A stretch of 64,000 nucleotides of DNA from Ampullaceana balthica (lineage: Eukaryota; Mollusca; Gastropoda; Lymnaeidae), in the NCBI GenBank assembly GCA_944989445.1, contig CALYLW010001199.1, positions 161,484 to 225,483 of the forward strand, given 5' to 3'. Numbering within the stretch: position 1 is the stretch's first letter; every line of letters starts with the position of its first letter. Of this stretch, positions 59,765-64,000 are shown piece after piece. The notes below the pieces were generated by a model that did no database searches, had not been told where the DNA came from, and saw nothing but the letters and a program-made list of their open reading frames with translations. The translations under genes and the position numbers were made by a program.

Positions 59765-60140
59765 TCAGTGACTATGATTTTACACGCTTTTATTTAAGTC
59801 ACAATGTTTGTATGTTGTATCCATCCACCCTTCCTTCCAAACTTGAAACGTAAAATTATACCATTTCTGATGGTCCTAGAGATCTAAAAATTTTACCACA
59901 GATAGATCTTGGATGACAATGCATTGAATCAAAATTTCAGATCGATCAAATGTACAGTATTGAAATTATTGCACTTTTAGTTTTTAGTTTTTGTCTATAT
60001 AAAATATTATCACTTGCGTCAATGAACCATGCCTCAATTCGCCCTAGAGGGATACAATTATTATAACTTTAAAAGTACTATCAACATCAAGTCTTGCTAG
60101 CCGAAATATAAGCGTGATCGATTGCCGACATTGGGGTACG
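59765..60140. repeat. Second copy of sequences from the 13.6-14.8 kb insertion
   Basis: ACACGCTTTTATTTAAGTCA, ATTTCAGATCGATCAAATGT, and CATGCCTCAATTCGCCCTAG through CGATTGCCGACA match 13620-13830 and 14590-14780. This lets the boundaries of the element inside the split LINE be compared; the fold-back of 14239-14590 is absent here, so it is a later insertion. Confidence 0.75.
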
Positions 60141-60229
60141 AGGTTCAATTTTCAGTTAGGGGAAAATGTTTTTTTTTGTATTCTACATATTTAGTGCAAT
60201 TTCTATATGTAAATAAAAGCGTGTCCTTT

Positions 60230-61200
60230 TTAAAAAAAGATTTTTTTACATTTAACTTATTCGATATTTTAAAAACTATCTTTTACAATCACACAAACTC
60301 AAACATTGCTGAAACTGTTTTTAAACATAATTTCAATATTCAGAACAATAAAGTTCATAAAATGCAGCCATCTTTAATCTAATTTCAGCCATACTCTTAA
60401 AGACCTCCTCCAGGGTACACAGTTCTAATCATTTAAATTTAAAAATGCAAGTAGCATAATTTACGATCATTTATTCTACTCTTAAAAAACCATTTCGCAC
60501 CATTAGCTGCGGGTATGTCCCAGGTTTTGATACAATATTTTACATTAATTCGTCTAGGACTTCCTGTTTCAATTTTAAAAAAAACATTGCGTCCACTGCC
60601 AATATCTTAATGAGGTGTGAAGCAGAAACGTATCCACAGGACCACCGAGAGAGAAACACCTCACATCACGTGACGGCGTGGCGGCCAGATGTTCCAGAAG
60701 ATGCGAACATGGGCGTCATTAAGTTTCCAATGAATTGGCCTTCAGGGGGATTTTTGTTAAATGTCTCACAGAAATAACCTTTTTATGTGTTGGTCTTGGT
60801 ACAGATTTTAAGTTATATTAATGCAGTTGTATTTGAAAATTTCACATATCTATTTTTTGTATACCCTCTATGACAATATGGGGTAAAGATTATGCGTGTG
60901 CAACATTGGTAAGGGCAGAGCATCCTATAATGAGTTTCTTGCCGGTTCTAACTCATTAAATATCATTCTGTTTCTGTCCTATTCTCGCACTTAACTTTTT
61001 TAAGGCACAAAGACGCACTGGTGTGGCATGTTGTGGATTTCTGTATCGAAATCTCTGTAAATATACCGGCATGTTACGTTTGTATTTCAAAGTTCAAGAA
61101 TTACCGTATTTACTCACTCTAAATCAGACCTTTTTTTTTGAAAAAATCTAAGGGAAAAAGTTGGAGGGTTGGCATATGAGCGGGTCATAGGTGATTTTCT
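60230..61200. other. Intergenic stretch, no gene recognised
   Basis: AT-rich with no ORF resembling a known protein. No nidogen 5' exon signature (signal peptide, or FPFFG-like NIDO start) was found on the minus strand. Confidence 0.45.
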
Positions 61201-61203
61201 GGA

Positions 61204-61402
61204 TGTACAATTAAATGTATAACATATAAACAGGGTATGAGTTAGCCTGACAGGACGTAACACAACACTCAACGTTTCGTCAAAGAGCCTTCCTCACCGA
61301 ACTATTTGTCCATTGAGGAAGGCTCTTTGCCGAAACGTTCGCTGTTTTGTTATGTCCTGTCGGCTTACTCATACCCTGTTTATATGTTATACATTTAATT
61401 TT
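61204..61402. repeat. Fold-back element with GCCGAAACGTT motif
   Basis: Arms 61204-61297 and 61314-61402 are imperfect complements (ACATATAAACAGGGTATGAG against CTCATACCCTGTTTATATGT). The hairpin tip holds GAGGAAGGCTCTTTGCCGAAACG (23 bases at 61315-61340, described not spelled further). Confidence 0.88.
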
Positions 61403-61659
61403 ATTAAATTTATAAGCCTGACTGCAGTCTCATCTCCATTATTTTGAGTGAAATATAGTCAGTCATTCGTGAATTTAATATAAGATGAGAGTAAAACGAA
61501 CCACCGGTTTAGTCAAAAGTTCAGCATGTCATTACTACTGCTACCATTTGGACAAAAAAAAACACATGCGTTTACCACATCATGTACGCACACTTACGTC
61601 AGTCGTGTACTTGCAACCATTGCACGTGTACTTCCTTCCACTACGACCACTACATTACA

Positions 61660-61940
61660 CACACGTACGTGTACTGCCTTGTACTACAACCATTACATTA
61701 CATTCTCGTGTACTGCCTTGTACTACAACCATTACATTACATTCTCGTGTTTTGCCTTGTACTACAACCATTACATTACATTCTCGTGTACTGCCTTGTA
61801 CAACAACCATTACATTACATTCTCGTGTTTTGCCTTGTACTACAACCATTACATTACATTCTCGTGTTTTGCCTTGTACTACGACCATTACATTACATTC
61901 TCGTGTTTTGCCTTGTATTACAACCGTTACACTATACACG
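61660..61940. repeat. 39-base minisatellite, seven copies
   Basis: Unit TACTACAACCATTACATTAC then ATTCTCGTGTTTTGCCTTG. 39 is a multiple of three, so open frames appear on both strands (up to 190 codons). Confidence 0.93.
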
Positions 61941-62036
61941 TGTACTGCCTTGTACTACAACCGTTAAACTACGTGTACTATCTATCTACAACGACTGCCC
62001 CCCCCCCTTTTCACTCAACCGGTAACCCCTCTCAGA

Positions 62037-62095
62037 GCTCAGCTCGGTGGCTGGTGGCTCCCATCACACCGCACGAGAACACCATCTGCCCGAGG
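62037..62095 (+). other. Candidate unassigned plus-strand exon
   Basis: A strong acceptor (C-rich tract, then ACCCCTCTCAG) and a consensus donor (CCCGAG/GTAAGTAAG) bound 59 bases. One frame reads ARWLVAPITPHENTICPR; no family recognised. It could be part of a gene continuing to the right, or chance. Confidence 0.25.
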
Positions 62096-62397
62096 TAAGT
62101 AAGATGTTAGTAAGTCACTAGCAAAACAAGTCCCACCGGGGTTTGTTTTAAACTTCGCCAAGTCCCGGTGATGAAGGGCACCGGGCACCACGGGTTGGCG
62201 CTGTCTGGGGCGGCAGATAATCAGGTCAAGTAGGCGGCCCCCTTCACCCACTCACAGGCTGTCTACAGCCAGTCGAAGTTATCGGACATGGATCAGAGGC
62301 GTGGCGGAAACACGTTTAACATTGAGTCGAGACAAGGCTTGAGTGTCTTGGGGACGTTTATAATTGTTCCCAGAACCCAGATACCGCGTCACAGATC

Positions 62398-62597
62398 CAA
62401 AGTTCCCTTTAAAAGCTGCGTCACTACGCGGCCGCGCAGATATCTGACCGAACCCACGCAGCAGATTAGAATTATCGCGCAGCAAATTTTGTAAAATATG
62501 GCATAACAAATAGATGCTGTGTCACTTTCCACACTAGTTTACTCTCCTTTATTTTTTACAAGGCACACAGATCAATGTATCTTAGAGCGAACATTGC
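62398..62597. mobile_element. Third copy of the CAATGTTCCC MITE
   Basis: Contains CGCGCAGATATCTGACCGA and ATCGCGCAGCAAATTTTGTA, ending AGCGAACATTGCC. More diverged than the nested copy at 55832-56017. Confidence 0.7.
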
Positions 62598-62774
62598 CCA
62601 AATCCTTGACCCCAGACCAGTTTCAATCGTTAATTTCAAGAAGCCATCTAAATGATATATTGCAACCTGGATAAGCACGTCCTACCATAATCATATAGTA
62701 TAATCAGGATTAAAAGGATAACCATATCCCACTTGAATCATAAAGTACTGGGGAGGACCGACCTGCAGTAAGTA

Positions 62775-62960
62775 AGAGCCATTTTTAAAAAAAAAGTTGT
62801 TGAGAGTCGCATTGAAGCTCTATCGGTCATTATACCTGACTTGGAAATCTTCCAGTAATCCTTGTAGCATACATTTCATAAGTTGTAAGCGTGCTGCTAT
62901 GTGGACACAGAAGAACCGCATGCGGCTAGCGAGTCGCTGTTTGGCGAACGTTGATACGGT
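62775..62960. mobile_element. Copy of the GCGAGCCGCA hAT MITE family
   Basis: AGAGCCATTTTTAAA, GAGTCGCATTGAAGCTCTAT and AACCGCATGCGGCTAGCGAG match 57520-57835. Ends TTTGGCGAACGTTGAT; duplication not evident. Confidence 0.7.
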
Positions 62961-64000
62961 ATACTCAGGATTATCAAGTCTAACGCCCTTTAAAGTTAAA
63001 GCCACTACTTCTAAGAACTACTCCTTCGTGTCCAGTTGGGTCTGTTCTGTCTCTCCGCAGAATGGACTTCGATGAGATGCAGCGCTTGACCTATATATGA
63101 AGCCAATTTAAGTTTTATTCAAGTTAAGGTAACACTGTTTTTTTTCGACACTTTCAAAGCTGCGTGTCCTTCAGCGGTTAATTTACACAAACTGTCTCCT
63201 GAGATAAAATAAAGAATTTGTCATGGCTGATGGGCATAAATGACCTTGACCTTAAGTGTGACTGTGCATACGACGTCCCCTATTATCGTAAAATTGAGGA
63301 TACTCGTGGGCGTGGTTTGGTATGTAATGACAACTTAGATGCCGTCCATCAAGTAAATCTTGCACGTTAAAAAAAAATTAAACAGGAATCACAATTCATC
63401 GTTTAAATCTAACGCAGGGGAGTCAAAATTCCAGCCCGCGGGCCAAATGCAGCCCACGCTCAAATTTTAACTGAACGCGGACTCATCTTAAGAAATTAAA
63501 CTTACCGGTAGATGTTTTCCATAACGACAACATTATACTAATAGGAAAAGCCAAAATATAATCAGTTTTGAGGAGTTAAAGCAATGACGTCAAATCATCA
63601 TATTTCATTGTTTACCAACACGGGTGTTGTTTATAAATAGCCGATAAAGTTAAGCGATGTAATGCGTATACGAAATTTGATGATGTTCGATGGCAAAAAT
63701 CGATGCAGCCATTTTTTTAACACTTTGGTAAAAGATATGAACGTGGCGTCGGTGTACTAAAAAAAAAGTTACATTACATTTTGACACAACATTTTTGTCT
63801 CTAGGTAAATTTTAAAACATTTTTGCATTGTAGTGTGCGCAGTGAAGTATAAAATAGATATCTTCATTCCAATCTTAGCCATTATTTATCAAATTTTTTG
63901 CAAACTCAAAAGATGGAATAAGACATTCACAAAGCGTCGAAAACCGCGATAGTATTATCCCCTCCCCACAAAATACAGTCATATGATTTTAAAAAACCTT
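62961..64000. other. Right edge, no gene recognised
   Basis: Apart from the possible hAT end at 63412, sequence is AT-rich and without recognisable exons on either strand. Confidence 0.45.
63412..63490. mobile_element. Possible hAT element left end
   Basis: CAGGGGAGTCAAAATTCCAG followed by CCCGCGGGCCAAATGCAGCC resembles widespread hAT ends (CAGGGGTGTCAAA, then GCCCGCGGGCCA). No matching right end within the window. Confidence 0.45.

Overview
The window is animal nuclear DNA: AT-rich, intron-rich and crowded with minisatellites, non-LTR retroelements, hAT-type MITEs, Helitron-like pieces and tRNA-derived SINEs. The gene content and repeat style suggest a mollusc, most likely a gastropod; this is an inference, because no marker gene fixes the taxon. 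There are no operons, rRNA genes, true tRNA genes or CRISPR arrays.

Two protein-coding genes can be assembled exon by exon, both on the minus strand. (1) Positions 12378 down to 1 hold a secreted trypsin-like serine protease: eight exons whose phases all join, 281 codons seen, complete triad, trypsin-type S1 aspartate. Its last exon runs off the left edge, and a TATA box lies about 50 bases before the ATG. (2) Positions 43930 down to 19571 hold nidogen (entactin), a basement-membrane glycoprotein: 25 exons, 1234 residues plus stop, all phases consistent. Domain order is NIDO, one EGF, the G2F barrel, eleven EGF modules, a YWTD beta-propeller and a C-terminal EGF. The exons for the signal peptide and the start of the NIDO domain were not found and lie either in 43.9-64 kb or beyond the right edge.

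The rest is repeat-rich. The protease introns carry a nearly intact-ended hAT transposon (4694-5823), a SINE, a long AT dinucleotide run and two splice-site minisatellites. Between the genes (12.4-19.5 kb) lies an inverted and interrupted RTE/CFDP2-type LINE plus Helitron-like and fold-back repeats. Nidogen introns carry LINE tails, a Helitron-like element, MITEs and several minisatellites. From 44 to 64 kb no convincing gene was found: GA-rich simple repeats, a 1.45 kb array of a 12-base unit, other minisatellites, LINE tails and many hAT-family MITEs, one with a perfect 8-base target-site duplication.

The most unusual signal is that five tandem arrays, in two unrelated genes, start exactly at an exon-intron junction, and every unit copies the adjacent 5' or 3' splice site: 11.57-12.34 kb (donor), 5.98-7.89 kb (acceptor), 24.24-25.16 kb (acceptor), 33.35-33.89 kb (donor) and 41.44-43.79 kb (donor, roughly 100 copies). 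This looks like a recurrent process in which tandem arrays are seeded on splice junctions, leaving the true site next to dozens of decoys.
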